From Cheiracanthium punctorium (Eukaryota > Arthropoda > Arachnida > Araneae > Cheiracanthiidae): a DNA stretch of 64,000 nt. The notes below the pieces were generated by a model. That model searched no databases, had not been told where the DNA came from, and saw only the letters and a list, made by a program, of their open reading frames with translations. The translations under genes and the position numbers were made by a program. The DNA lies in the NCBI GenBank assembly GCA_038373885.1, contig JAWZYV010010352.1, positions 248,001-312,000 of the forward strand, written 5' to 3'. Shown here piece after piece: positions 22,057 through 33,884 of this stretch (position 1 is its first letter; each line of letters opens with the position of its first letter).

Positions 22057-24837
22057 CACTAGAAAGGCGGCGTTTTCCGTATACCTCGAAAGGCGGGAAG
22101 CGGTCATTTTGACCACTCCCAATAAATCAGTTATATCTTCCAAAACTTTAGAGATTTCTATATAAAATAAGTTTATAAGGTCTTTAAGTAGTAAATTTCC
22201 AATTTTTATCACATGAATTTCGTGTTCAGCTCATCATCATTTTATATTATTTTACGTTCATTTTATTACAATTATACACATTATCGATTATTCAAAATTT
22301 AGAAAAAAAGAATAAACAATAAGGCACACTAATTGAAAATTATGTTTTAGCTACACAAGCTATTTAACTATATATCACATTTGATTATTTTAATAACATA
22401 TATATTAAAAAATAGCGATATTTTAGAATGACTTACATTACGTACTGTTACAGTCTTTACAGATATTCATCTTTATCACTTTGCTAGTACATGATCCACA
22501 AACTGAATTTTTACAATCAGAACAAATGTTTAGTGTTTTATTGCGGCAACGATTAATTTGGCACTGTTTGCGTTTCCTGCTGGATGTAGAATGTGCACTG
22601 TTTGTACTTAGAGTGATATCAGGAAGCGGAGACATCTTGGAGAAAATATGGTTTTTTCGGAGCTCATCAGCTAAACTCAAAATATAATCTTGCCTCTTGA
22701 TGATTTTTTCACCGGTAGTTTCTTTGTAAACAATCCAGGCATTGATTGCAGCTAAGTCAAGGATATTATAAAAATCTTGAACAGGCCATCGCCGGGAAGC
22801 GGATTTAGTTGTGTATTTTCTTCCCATTTGATCAAGTACATCCACACCGTATTTAGTCGAGTTGTAAAATCTAACAATCTCTGGCGTTTTCTTTTCATAG
22901 CTTTTAACTTCCAGTGTAGAATGTAAAGTACTTAATAGTAACACATTTTTGTTGTTCTTTCCTTGGTATGCTGTTAGTGTGATGTCATCATGCTTGAGAA
23001 TTTTGCTTGAATACAGCTCTCCTTTCTTAGGCTTGAAAGATTCGGGCACTTCTTTTTTTGAACGATTCAATGTTCCAACGAGGCTAAGTCCTTTTTTTCT
23101 CAAATTTTTAGCTAATTTCAATGATGTAAAATAGTTGTCCGTCGTAATGTTCCTTCCAGTATTATGAAAGGGTTATGCTAAGCGGCATACTACATATTCT
23201 CCAACTGTTTCATCTTTAGGTCTACTTTCATTTTTTCCTAAATACGGTAAGTCATTCAACAAATATTTTGATTGAACATCAGCTGCTAACCAAAATTTAA
23301 TGCCAAATTAGTCTGGTTTTTGTGGCATATATTGTGTAAATGGGCAACGTGATTTACTAGGGAATAGTTGCTCATCTATAGTTATGTTATCACCTGCCTT
23401 GTAACAGAGTAAGCAGTTTTCAATGAATGCGTTCCAAATTTCTGATACAAGTGCAATTTTGTATCTTGGAAGTCTTTCAGATTTTGTTGATTTTGATCAA
23501 ATCGCAAATATCTCATGATTTCTTTAAATCTATCACGAGGCATTGTTTCATGAAAAAAGTTAAGACCCCCCAAGCCTTGGACCACAAACTGTCTACAGAT
23601 ATTCCTTTTGAAATGAAACTTCCACGGGCATAAAGTATGGAAATAAATGCATCCAATTCTGTTAGAGATATACTCCAGTGCGTATTCTGTAAGCGTTTTT
23701 GAGCTTCCGCTTCTGTACACTTTTGTATGACATGCAGAATTTTTTCGTTTATGAAGAGTCTCCAAGCAGAAGTAAAGTTTCCCACAGTCACATTCCTAGT
23801 GGCAAATGAACTTGGTCCAGGCACTTCTCTCAGCACATTATGCTGCTGCCGTCTTCCAACCGAAAAAGAATCAGAAGGAACTATACTCAACACTGTCCCA
23901 TCTTTGGCAACTTCTTTATTACGGTCATTATCGTCATTTTGATAGAAAGATGTTAGTTTAGCACTGTTTTCAATAATTATGCTTTGGTTTTTACTGTTTC
24001 TTTTCAATCTTGATTTCCTTTACGTGAAGTACTTTCATGTCCATATTGAGAATTATGATGACTTGCTGAAGAAGTACTTGCATGTTCCTCATCTTCAGAT
24101 TCCGAAGAAAAATTATTTTGTTCGGATTCTGTAGAAAATGAATATCCATCTTCTGAAGCTGAATCATTTTCATCTTTTGGAATATATATATCGTCAGAAT
24201 AATCAGAATTTTCATCTGAACCAGAATCGGTTTCAGGTATATTTTTCAAAGTTTCGAGAATTTCTTTTTCTGACAGATTTTTTTTGCCGACTGTTCTTCG
24301 CGACATCACGAGAAATAATGAACGCCCGAACAGGTCAAGAACATTGAATGAAATGAGCATGTGTCATTCTAAGGGAGAAACTACTAGCAGTTTTGAAGAA
24401 TAGAAAATATTCACGAGACCAGCAGGTGTTATTCAACTCCATTTTCCTGGCCTACAGATTTCAACAAATCATATTCAAAACACCCCGAAACGGATTGCAC
24501 ATAATCGGCATGTGTTTTTCACCCCCTACCACCCCTACCCTTTACTTATTCACATCCCAGTCAACAAAGGTTGGAGATAAAAAATAATGCAGTAGAAAGT
24601 AGAGCATAAGATGCTATGCTTGTCAAGCGGTCAAAATGACCGCACTCCGCCTTTCTAGGCATAAACACTTACAAAATCAATATTAATGAGTAAAAGTAAA
24701 TATCTCTTTTTTTACACTATCCTTATAAATAAACAGGAAAAGTCAATGAACCAACAAGAAATCGAAGAATAAGCAAGAAGAATATGAGCGTTTAAAATTC
24801 GTTTGCGGTCAAAATGACCGCTCCCGCCGTTCTAGTG
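22057..24837 (-). mobile_element. piggyBac element, decayed
   Basis: The ends CACTAGAAAGGCGG and, read inward from the right, CACTAGAACGGCGG are 13 of 14 identical and are each flanked by TTAA (22053-22056 and 24838-24841), the invariant piggyBac target. Just inside the ends are copies of the dyad GGTCATTTTGACC at 22102-22114, 24629-24641 and 24807-24819; the copy near 24640 is followed by a second copy of the terminal sequence, giving the asymmetric internal repeats known for piggyBac. The transposase is on the minus strand and broken. Confidence 0.93.
22438..24306 (-). pseudogene. piggyBac transposase, frameshifted
   Basis: The start MSRRTVGKKN is at 24306. An acidic, Ser/Asp-rich N-terminus (24306-24004) is followed in a second frame by the start of the DDE domain (WRLFINEKILHVIQ, LTELDAFISILYARG), in a third by FFHETMPRDRFKEIMRYLRF, then in the first frame again by DEQLFPSKSRCPF, TTDNYFTSLKLAK and YGVDVLDQMGRKYT, which carry the three catalytic Asp. 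The C-terminus is a Cys-rich zinc-binding domain (CRNKTLNICSDCKNSVC). Three frame changes and TAA codons at 23308-23310 and near 23175 inactivate it. About 620 codons in all, normal for the family. Confidence 0.9.
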
Positions 24838-24841
24838 TTAA

Positions 24842-24991
24842 TACAGCTGTTGTGACCGAGGATATGCTTTTGCTGTTTTCTGAACAAGTTACATTATTCT
24901 GGTGCATTGCCCCATTAACATGCCGCGATATATCGTTGCGACCACCATGCAATATATTACAGTCACGTCGACATACCTCACAAAAAAACAA
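24842..24991 (-). pseudogene. Zinc-finger fragment, probably of a hAT-related transposase or derived gene
   Basis: The minus strand reads MFFCEVCRRDCNILHGG followed by RNDISRHVNGAMHQ, a Cys2-His2-type finger of the kind seen before the catalytic domain in hAT-like and domesticated transposase genes. It stops at the piggyBac TTAA junction and I could not follow it convincingly on the other side (22053 and below). The assignment rests on one motif. Confidence 0.35.
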
Positions 24992-25081
24992 ATTTTATCC
25001 CTTTTGACGACTTTTTAATACAGGGAAATTCATGTACGAAACTTTATAAGTTTGAAAATAACTTTTAGATGGTTTGCTTAA

Positions 25082-25685
25082 CCCGTAAGCACGCGCGTCT
25101 ATTTTTGTAACTTAAGCAGTCGCATGGGGTCAATCTTACCCCATTTTGTCTTCTTTATATTTTTGACTCAAAACGTTTTAAAAACAAATTTGTGGACTTA
25201 TAACATAAAATACATCACTTCTGTTACGTTTCATGGGAAGAAATCGTGCTTTTTATATTTATTTAGATATTTTCTGGCAGTTTCTTTAAATATCATGCTT
25301 TCTGAGAAGAAAATCGCATATGATATGCTTTATACCTAAAAACACTAATTACTTTTATAATATGATATTAATTTCATTTAATACCCTTTTGTCAATACAT
25401 ACCAGTAGTGTAACGTCAATTTATAGTTAATTTACATTTAGTTTATACTTAGTTTATGTTAACAACATAATGGAACGTTGTTAGTCGCACGGGAGTATTT
25501 AATCCCAAAGTGGAATTTTCTTCCTTTCCAGATAACAAAGAAACGAAATTCCTTCACCCACCCCAACTAGATCTTGACTTTGAAAGGTAGAAGACGGGGC
25601 AAACTTGTTCTCAAAAAATTTCTCCCATTTTACGAAGAAAAAAAGTCGCTGGGGTGGGATTTACCCCAACGCGCCTGCTTACAGG
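25082..25685. mobile_element. TTAA-flanked MITE, piggyBac-like
   Basis: The ends CCCGTAAGCACGCGCGT and, from the right, CCTGTAAGCAGGCGCGT match at 15 of 17 positions and abut TTAA at 25078-25081 and 25686-25689. Near each end lies a dyad: ATGGGGT/ACCCCAT at 25124-25144 and TGGGGT/ACCCCA at 25650-25668; a degenerate copy sits near 25473. No transposase is encoded. The spacing of the dyads from the two ends (about 43 and 17 bp) resembles the neighbouring piggyBac. Confidence 0.8.
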
Positions 25686-25689
25686 TTAA

Positions 25690-27330
25690 AGACATTATCT
25701 ATCAGCGAACACGCGCACAGAAAAAAAAGCTAACGAAACAAGTTTACTCTTCACTACAACTGAAAAATCCAATGACTATAGTCTGTTCGTCGAGTCGAGA
25801 GAACGAACAAAACAATTGCACATGGAAACTGGCGAAGAGTAAACACCTGGCATTTTGCCAAAGCACCAAACACAGTATGAATTTCTGCTTTCTTCCATTT
25901 ACGCTGTTAGGCGAATTTAACCTTTCTTAACTCCAAACTAGAGATTGGTGCCAAAAAATGTAATTCTTTGATAACCCGTTTGTTTATTTTCGTTCTCTGG
26001 TTTCCGCGAACAGACTATAGACTGAGAATACCACCACTGACATACGCTCGCGCTTCCCTTTGGCAGGGAGAAAACGGAGGGATATCGGCCATGACGTCAA
26101 CCGGCAGAAAGAGGAGAGCCTTTCTTTCCCTCCTTAAGAAGGAAAAAAAAAGATTACATTTGCAGCCACCACCCTCCCCTTCTCTTCTAGTGAGAAAAAA
26201 ATCGGTCTCCCGTCCGTCTCAAGGGGGAAAGAGTACAGGGGAAAAACTGACATAGCGGCTTAAGGCGATTCTTCTGACGGAGCGGAAGTCGATCATTCCG
26301 ATTGCGACATCTGGTGGCACAAAATTTTCATGTTGAGTAGGAGGGTCCGAACTGTCATAGCTGACAGTGGGGGGGTCTCTGCAAACACATGTGCGTTTAC
26401 ACTTTTCCGGGAAGAAATGTTATCGCTAATTGTGGTCAAGCAGGATTGTTGGGGAATGAGCGGAGGAAAGATGAAGAATATAAATAATCACTGGCTGAGA
26501 AGTGAAAATGGAAATACTGATATTTTCCTAAACTTTGGGCAATTGCATGAGAATTAGAATGTATAGAAAATGGCAGCACTTTATGTTTTTTATTCAAATT
26601 TTAAATTGACTTCCGAAAATATTTTACCGATTGATTTTTTTCCATTCTTGGTTCCTGTTCCATTCACCCGCCAACCCACTTGCACGTTGAAAAACACAAA
26701 TCTGAATCCATCAATTCAATTAAAAAAACAAAAAAATACGTTATGGCTAACTGTGGTCAAGCAAGATTGCTTGGAGGAAGTATGAGAAATAGAGAATGAT
26801 GTAGGCTGAAAATATTCCAGGGCCAGAATGATTTTTTCCCAAATTGCGAGGAAAAGTGTTTACGCCAGAATTAAAGAGATATTCTAATGATCAGTGTTTG
26901 TTCTATCTTTTTGAATCAAGGCTCTGACTTTCCTCCTTCCAATTTCTGACTAATCCCCTTCCAATTCTGGGAAAGGGGTATTTATTTAATTATCCAAGAT
27001 CAAAATTGAATTCTAATACGCTGAGATACCGGGGGCTGTGACCAAGCTTTCCGGAATGAATTTGTTCACCCATTCCTATCACAAGTGCATTTTCTTTCAG
27101 GTTACAATTTTTTGCTTTTCAGAGAATATGATTTACTGCTGGGTACAGCAAAAATTTAAAATAAAATTTGGTGTGTGATTGTGTGTGGTTATGGCAACGT
27201 TACACTAGAGCGATCTGACAAGGTTAAGAGTGCCTTGGTAGGAGGACTTTCTAAGGGTTTATAACACGTATATCATGCTACATCTGGAGAAGAAACAAAA
27301 TAACCTTACCAAAATTCCAGACCATTAGAT
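25690..27330. other. No gene recognised; contains weak repeats
   Basis: Open frames are short and lack recognisable domains. Two related ~60-bp stretches (around 26433 and 26748, both with GTGGTCAAGCA) suggest an old internal duplication. 26555-26632 is also present at 30254-30328. A perfect TGACGTCA word lies at 26091-26098. Confidence 0.5.
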
Positions 27331-27415
27331 CGACAGCCGTGCGATGGGACCCGAACCCCGGACCTTCACACTTCGGCCGTCTACCATTTTTAGTGGCATA
27401 GCGAGGCAAAATAAA
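27331..27415 (-). repeat. Possible tRNA-derived sequence (SINE head remnant)
   Basis: On the minus strand GGGGTTCGGGTCCC resembles a pol III B box (GGTTCRANNCC), with TGGTAGACGGCCGAAGTG upstream. No good A box or full cloverleaf is visible, so a functional tRNA is unlikely. Confidence 0.3.
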
Positions 27416-28171
27416 ATTTGGGTAAAAAAGACACGATAACTTTAATAAATGAAAATTCTATGCATTAAACTTAAGAATTCTTGCACTTACAAACTGGCAT
27501 GTAAGCAAGAAAATTAACACATAACTAGTTTCATAAATGACCTCATATTTACACATAATGGATTGTTGAAATTGCGTACAAATTTTAGCAATCAAGAAAT
27601 CATTTCATGAAATAAGAAAATGCCTTAAAACCCAAAATTGAATAATAAATTTACTAGCATTTATTGTTTGATTAGAAATACTTATTTTTGTAAAACAAAT
27701 ATGAATTTAGTCAAATTTGCTTTCCGAATATAAATCAGAAATTGGACTTTATCATTTTGCAAAACCCTGCATCATGTTTTGGAATAGGATTAAAAAATTG
27801 ATGTGAACACAAAATAAAATATTGACTAATTTTTAAAATATGTAAGTATACTTACTCTCTTCCCTATATTCTTCCCATATATTGTGATTTTTTGTACTTT
27901 TCAACATATGAAATGTTTCAGTACCATTGATAACTAGTTTTAAATTTTGTGCAGATATGCAGGCAAAAATATTAGTAGTTAGCAGGTAAAAATATTAGTA
28001 ATATGCAAGGAAAAATATTAGTAATTAGCAGGCAAAAGCCATTTAAGCTGCTAAAATATATCAAATCTTCAATTTTTAGAAATATTTGAAAGCTTATTCT
28101 GTAAAACCGGGATGCAGTCACAAAATCAGAATTTACTTTTGACGTAAAAATCGCCAATAGCCAGTTTAAAA
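27416..28171. other. No gene recognised; AT-rich
   Basis: Low-complexity AT-rich DNA. Around 27960-28035 a short phrase containing AAAAATATTAGTA and TAGCAGG is repeated three times. No coding signal. Confidence 0.6.
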
Positions 28172-28173
28172 TA

Positions 28174-29678
28174 CACTCATGTCCATAAATTAAGGATAAT
28201 GAAGTTCAGGCAAAGAAAGAGAAAGAAGCAAAACAAATTTGACTTATTTGTAAAGTCTATTTATTAAACAAAAAGTAAAGAGCAAAAAAGATGCTATATG
28301 TTTGACATAATTAATAAAAATTGCAAGTTTTACTCCCTTGACCAAATTTCAAAAAAGAACCTATTTATAAAAAAAAATATAACATGGTTAGTAGGATGGT
28401 TAATACGGACTATGTCTCCCGGACGATGCAATACAGGTCTGACAACGCCTAGGCATGCTGAGTATCAAATGATCAATCTGATCTTGGGGAATATTACACC
28501 ACTCATCAAGCAATGCACTCCGAAGTTCCGGTAGACAGGTGGGAGGGGGTTGACGGGCTGCAATTCGTCGGCCAAGCATATCCCACACATGCTCTATTGG
28601 ATTCAAGTCCGGTGAGTATGCTGGCCAATGCATACGGGTGATATCCTCCGATTGAAGGCATTCGTCTACAATGTTTGCACGGTGAGGACGGGCGTTGTCA
28701 TCCATAAACACAAATTCAGCACCCATGGCGCCCCGAAACAAACGTACATGTTGTTCCAGAATGACATCCCGATAGATGTGGCCTGTCATCGTTACACTCT
28801 GAACATGCAGGTCAGTTCTGGAACCAAGAATAATTCCTCCCCAAACGAGCCATCCTGCACCACCGTAACGGTGTCTTTCAATGGTGTTCTCTTGGTGGTA
28901 ACGGGTACCTGGCGCTCTCCAGATGAATGTCCGGCGAGAATCAGACTCCAAACTAAACCTGGACTCGTCGGAAAACATCACACAAGACCACTGATTCGGT
29001 GTCCACAATGCATGCTCTCTACTCCAGGTTAATCGCAGGCGACAGTGAGTTGCGGTAAGTGGAACACATCTGACAGGCCTACGAGCATATAGACCAATGT
29101 GCCCTAAGCGTCTGTACACGGTCTGCCTTGAAACTGTCGTACCGGTAGCTGAAGAGAGCTGACGAGACAGGTCTGATGCTGTACTCCGTCTGTTTCTTTT
29201 GGCAGTAACTGCCAAATAGCGGTCCTCATTCGGCGTTGTAACTCGGGGGCGACCTGTGCTGTAACGTCTACTCACATTACCATCATCTTGGAATCGTTGC
29301 CAAAGCCTGGAGATGACACTCTGGGCGATTCCAAGTTCTTCGGATACTTCCAGCTGGGTACGTCCACATTCCAGTCGTCCGATAATTCTGCCACGTAAAA
29401 CATCATCCAAATGCCTCCTTTGTGCCATAACTATGCGGTTTTTGCACTGAAAGGCTTTCACAGCGCTTGTGAACAATTTTACTTCTTTGCCACCATTCCT
29501 TATATACCCCTCTCTTACACTCTCGTCATTGTGACGTACCATCCACGCCATCTGGTGGTTTTCTGTAATTTGCATATTCTTCTTCAAGATGTGGTTGATC
29601 ATTCCATAGGTGAAATTTTTATTTTAGAGATCAATTTCTGTGTGATTCTGAATTATCCTTAATTTATGGACATGAGTG
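28174..29678 (-). mobile_element. Complete Tc1 transposon
   Basis: Perfect 27-bp terminal inverted repeats beginning CACTCATGTCCATAAATT lie at both ends, flanked by TA duplications (28172-28173 and 29679-29680). The element is 1505 bp and encodes one uninterrupted transposase on the minus strand. Intact ends plus an intact gene suggest recent arrival. Confidence 0.95.
28400..29428 (-). CDS. Tc1-family transposase (342 aa)
   Basis: The enzyme cuts and pastes the element through its terminal repeats. The N-terminus carries paired-like helix-turn-helix modules (LDDVLRGRIIGRLECGRTQL to VISRLWQRFQDDGNVS, then a GRPRVTT linker and a second one). The DDE_3 catalytic triad is Asp in CVMFSDESRF, the second Asp of FVFMDDNARPH, and Glu in SPDLNPIEHVWD, with 34 residues between the last two (DD34E). 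I chose the Met of MAQRRHLDD at 29428 because the frame upstream of it has no family motif and 342 aa fits Tc1 transposases. The frame could formally start further upstream, at 29602. It has no stops or missing residues. Confidence 0.93.
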   Translation of the reverse strand: MAQRRHLDDVLRGRIIGRLECGRTQLEVSEELGIAQSVISRLWQRFQDDGNVSRRYSTGRPRVTTPNEDRYLAVTAKRNRRSTASDLSRQLSSATGTTVSRQTVYRRLGHIGLYARRPVRCVPLTATHCRLRLTWSREHALWTPNQWSCVMFSDESRFSLESDSRRTFIWRAPGTRYHQENTIERHRYGGAGWLVWGGIILGSRTDLHVQSVTMTGHIYRDVILEQHVRLFRGAMGAEFVFMDDNARPHRANIVDECLQSEDITRMHWPAYSPDLNPIEHVWDMLGRRIAARQPPPTCLPELRSALLDEWCNIPQDQIDHLILSMPRRCQTCIASSGRHSPY

Positions 29679-29680
29679 TA

Positions 29681-30869
29681 TTTCCCTATACTAGCCTATG
29701 GACATGTAAAAAAATGTTTTTAAGAGACTTCATCCATTAATCTCAATACAAAAATTAAGCAGACTCAGACGATAAACATCTCCTGAATCTTGGTACCTTC
29801 TGAAGCTGCTTTAATGAACAATATTAAATCAATTTTAGGCTCATTACCAATTTTCAAATAAGCTGAAATTTTGCATACTAATCTATTTTAGCTAACAATA
29901 CAATATCATGCAAATAAAAAAAAAAGGAAAAAGATTCTATACCATATTCTCTTGACACTAGTCAGGGATCGATCTAGACAGTTTTGTGGCCCCTTCACAA
30001 AATTACATTTGACCGAAACGGCCCCTTCACGAAAATTCAATTGAATAAAATAACCCTTCATTTGTATTTTACACTATATTTTATTTATTTATTTATTTCC
30101 CCTCTCTTAACTTATTTTCAACCTCTTTTCCACAATAACTCTGACCACTCAAAAAAGTCTGACATTACAATAACAATTTAAAAGAGGTACTGCTATTTTT
30201 TCAGGGTTTTGGTTCTTCATAAAAACTTATTAAAAAATACATACAGTAGCTGTCAGAAATGCATAAAAATGGCAGCACTTTATATTATTTATTCAAGTTT
30301 TGAATTGACTTCCGAAAATATTTTAATGAATCAACAACTGTACCAGGATATTATCTTATATAATTAGCTGACTGTTAAAAAGCCACTCCAGTATATGTAC
30401 AGTAGAAGATCGATATACCGCAATTCTATAAACCGCAGTTCTCCATAAACCGCATTAACACTGCGGATGTAAACAGAGAAAATCACAATTAAGAAATTTC
30501 TACGATCTGCTTTTTTTTATTTATTGCTTTCCTAGTGAATTAATTTTGAGACATTAGATATATCCCACAACATGCCAAGCTTAAAATAAACAATTATTCT
30601 CCCATGCATGCATTATGCATTATCAGCATAACAGCTGGCCCGCTGGGTCAAAGAGGAAGAAATGTTTACTTTAAAAAAACAAGGAACCTCTCCCTTTTTC
30701 CCTCCACTACAGAACCACTCTCTTTCTCCCTCCTCTACCATTGACTTCCCAAACAGATGTTTATTTATTTAGTTATATTTCTCTTTGTAAATTAAAAACA
30801 TTGATTTGTTTTATATTAAATCGTATGCCGTTACTTGGCTTCCTAAATCATACGCAGCATCACCAAAAT

Positions 30870-30912
<43 letters not shown>

Positions 30913-31113
30913 GTGTGTGTGTGTGGGTGAGGGAATACACATAGCATATTCTAAAATAAAAATAGCCATGTTTCTTTAATTTTGGCAAGAAGAAAATGTT
31001 TTAAAATGAACGGTTTTCTAAACAAAGTTGGGGGGGGGGGGCACACGCCCCCGCCCGACGATATGCTTGTCTCAGTATTGACAGTAAAATACTTTTAAGC
31101 AGTCTATGAGAAG
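29681..31113. other. No gene recognised; repeat fragments and homopolymers
   Basis: A hAT-like start CAGGGATCGATCTAG sits at 29962 without a partner. 30254-30328 repeats 26555-26632. A pogo/Tigger-like left end (TACAGTAGAAGATCGATAT) lies at 30409. A T tract of about 40 bp at 30870-30909 runs into TG repeats. No coding signal. Confidence 0.5.
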
Positions 31114-31341
31114 ACCTACATTTTCCCAGCCCAACCACATTGGCTAATGCAAATTCGAGCTATGCCATTCGTTTGTACCGGAATGTACTGAAATATTTTC
31201 GTTTGTACCGATACTGATATCGAGATACAGCGCCCCTTTGTGGTCGGGCTGGGGAAACGGCAGCCCGACCACAACGCAAATTGCAAATTTGAGCTATGCC
31301 ATTCGTTTGTACCGGAATGCACCGAAATTTTTTCGTTTGTA
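31114..31341 (+). repeat. Truncated left end of the foldback-like repeat
   Basis: It begins ACCTACATTTTCCCAGCCC, the same terminus as at 35765 and, inverted, at 51083, and contains about one and a half of the ~145-bp units with the GTGGTCGGGCT/AGCCCGACCAC dyad at about 31240-31271. It breaks off near 31341 in unrelated sequence. Confidence 0.7.
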
Positions 31342-31666
31342 CTCTTATAATAAGAGAGATATAGCGGTTTTTCCACAAGCAATTTTGAGAGAACGCAAGA
31401 GTTCATCGACCGCTATCCAAAACATTGGGGTTCAGAATTTCCCCCCGTCTTTCGTAGTCTTCCGGAAGTCGACCGCTGGGCTGAGGGGTGTGGTGAAGGT
31501 TGATGGGTGAAGGGGATGGATCCAATGGGAAGAAAAAGGTTTCCCCTCGTTATATCGCGCTTATCAGGAGACAAGGAAAATGCACGATTCCGGTGGAAGA
31601 GGATGAAGGGAAATGATAAAATTTATAGCCTTATGCATTTAAAATATAATATAATTAATCGCATAA

Positions 31667-33448
31667 TCTATATAAATAAAGCAATGAGTAAACTGTCCGA
31701 TAGTTTGTCTGTCTGTGTCTCGCGTAGCTCGCAGACGGGTGATCGTAGACCTACCAAATTTTGTACAGAAATTCTCCAGCACGGGTCCCGACACACCTCG
31801 AAGTGATTTTTTCGAAATTCGAATTAGTTTAGGAGATATTGATAAAAAGCACCGTCAAAAACACTGATTCTTGCTTTCCGCAATACCGCAATTGTAACCC
31901 CTGCAGTGTAAAAGTGAGAAATAAGCATCGAGGTTGCCATGTTTGGCGATTATATTAAATGATTTAGACTCTTGAATTAAAAATAAAAGAATAATCATTT
32001 TTTTTTTCTGTTTACAATATTTGTAAGGCTGTTTTTTAATTAAAATATCGTGTGCATGTGAAATCAGAGCAGGAATGAAATCTTTTATACTCAAATTAAA
32101 AATAGGATTTGGAAATTTTCCGAGACTAAAATGTGCAACTTTTTAATTTGGCAAAAAATAAAATGGGTGATATGCGATTTTCAGAAGATGATTCTAGGGC
32201 TTGGCACAATTTAATGAATGGGTACTTTTAAAAACAAGCGTAGGTTATCTCTCTATTTTAAAAAAAAGTAAAAGCCGCTGCTGCTGGCACTGTCAAAGCT
32301 TGTTGACCTATCTCCTCCTAAACTGTGGGGATTTGAGTTTAGACTAAGGTGCCCACAGATTCGAAAAATTCCAAGGAACCTGCTAAGCTGACTTAAATTT
32401 TGAAAATTGAATTATTTTAGAAGATATTAATAAAAAACTGAAAAAATAAACATAATGGTTGCCAGATTTGGCATAAAATCATTCATTCCTTTGCAACAAA
32501 GCGTTTCCAAGTATCTAGAATCGCAAGAAATTTAAAACATGAGTTAGAATTACGGCCATTTTACGTCAAAATAAAAACTGTATGAAATAAGTAACTCAAA
32601 ATGTGTTACACAAAGTTGACAATTTTCAAATAGTAAGTTCGCTTAGACAACAGGAGTTTAGAATTAGCGATTATTCGTTTTTCCAAAACAGAAGAACTAA
32701 TATCTTGAAAATGAAAAATAATTAAAATGCAGATTATTTTAAAGCCGGGAGATGGTATAATTCGAGGTGCTAAGTACGCCAATCAGCAAACGATTATGTA
32801 AATGAAAATATGGATAACGATTTTCCGGTAACCTTAAATGAACAGTAATTATAGGTTGTGAGCATGTGTAAATCGCCAAATAATGAAAAGTCGCCATTGG
32901 TGGCAAGCTATCCTATCTGTTCCGTAGCTTCTATTAACTTTACATGTGCGCAAGTCGCCAAATAATGAAAAATCACCCTGGGGGGCAAATTCGCAAGATG
33001 TGCAATAGGTTTTACATTATTAAAAATACAGCTGAAACAGATGTTCTTATTCTATTACGCTTAAGCTCCTAATTAATATAACTTTTGAATGGCAACATTA
33101 AATATCATTGTGTTTCTGAGGAGTGCAAATAATTTTTATCAGCGATTATAAGCGGAGTCCGCACTCCAGGTGGACTATAGCTCAGGACCTGTACAACACG
33201 GATTCGCATAACAAAATATCTTCCGTGTTATGAGGGGGAGGGGGGGTCTACTGTAGTGTGAAGTTTAAATTTTTATGTACCAATGAACATGCAAGAACCA
33301 AGCAATGTGTAGCTCAGTAACATTCTATCTGATCCAATTTTCGGGTTTTGTCTGTTGAAATTATGTCTTTTTTACGAATAAGCCTAATTAGGGGCCGAAT
33401 GCCTCATACGAAAAGCGAGCGTAGAGAGTCTGGGGGCCTTGGCCCTAG
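31667..33448 (+). mobile_element. Helitron candidate (non-autonomous)
   Basis: The left end TCTATATAAATAAAG with nearby GTCTGTCTGTGTC and ACCAAATTTTGTACAG closely resembles 5' ends of animal Helitrons, starting with TC after a host A (31666). A plausible right end is GGGGGCCTTGGCCCTAG, a small GC palindrome running into CTAG and followed by T (33449), giving the A/T target. No helicase is encoded. The right end is the weaker part, and a pogo-like end at about 33252 lies inside. Confidence 0.4.
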
Positions 33449-33884
33449 TTTTTTAGAAAAAATAAAAATACATTTAAAAGATTATAATTATTGTTATTGT
33501 CGTTATTATTATTATTACAGAATTTTTTTTAAATTTGTTTTGTTACTGTGAAAATGAATGCAATATTATCTTTCAAGTAGTGTGTGCGTGGGTGTTGGGG
33601 GAGGGGGTGGATAGGGATGTAGACACTCAAAATATACACTTGAGATTTAATATTCATGAAAAACTATGAAGTTAAGGGTAGGAGGTAGGACCTTATTAAG
33701 ATTTTGAGGGGCCGACTATGCTCAATGCATTCGATGTGATTTATCTTTCTGGCTTTTATTTGTTGATGGTGATCTGAAATAATAAAAAATATTTATGGAT
33801 ATATCAATATTGATGGATATAAAAATATTGATGGAGTACTCTTGTCTTAAACTATTTTAACGATTGCCCCCCAAAAATGTTGGG

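Noticed and set aside
29962..30070. Start of a hAT-like element (CAGGGATCGATCTAG)
   Set aside because: No matching inverted end or 8-bp duplication was found.
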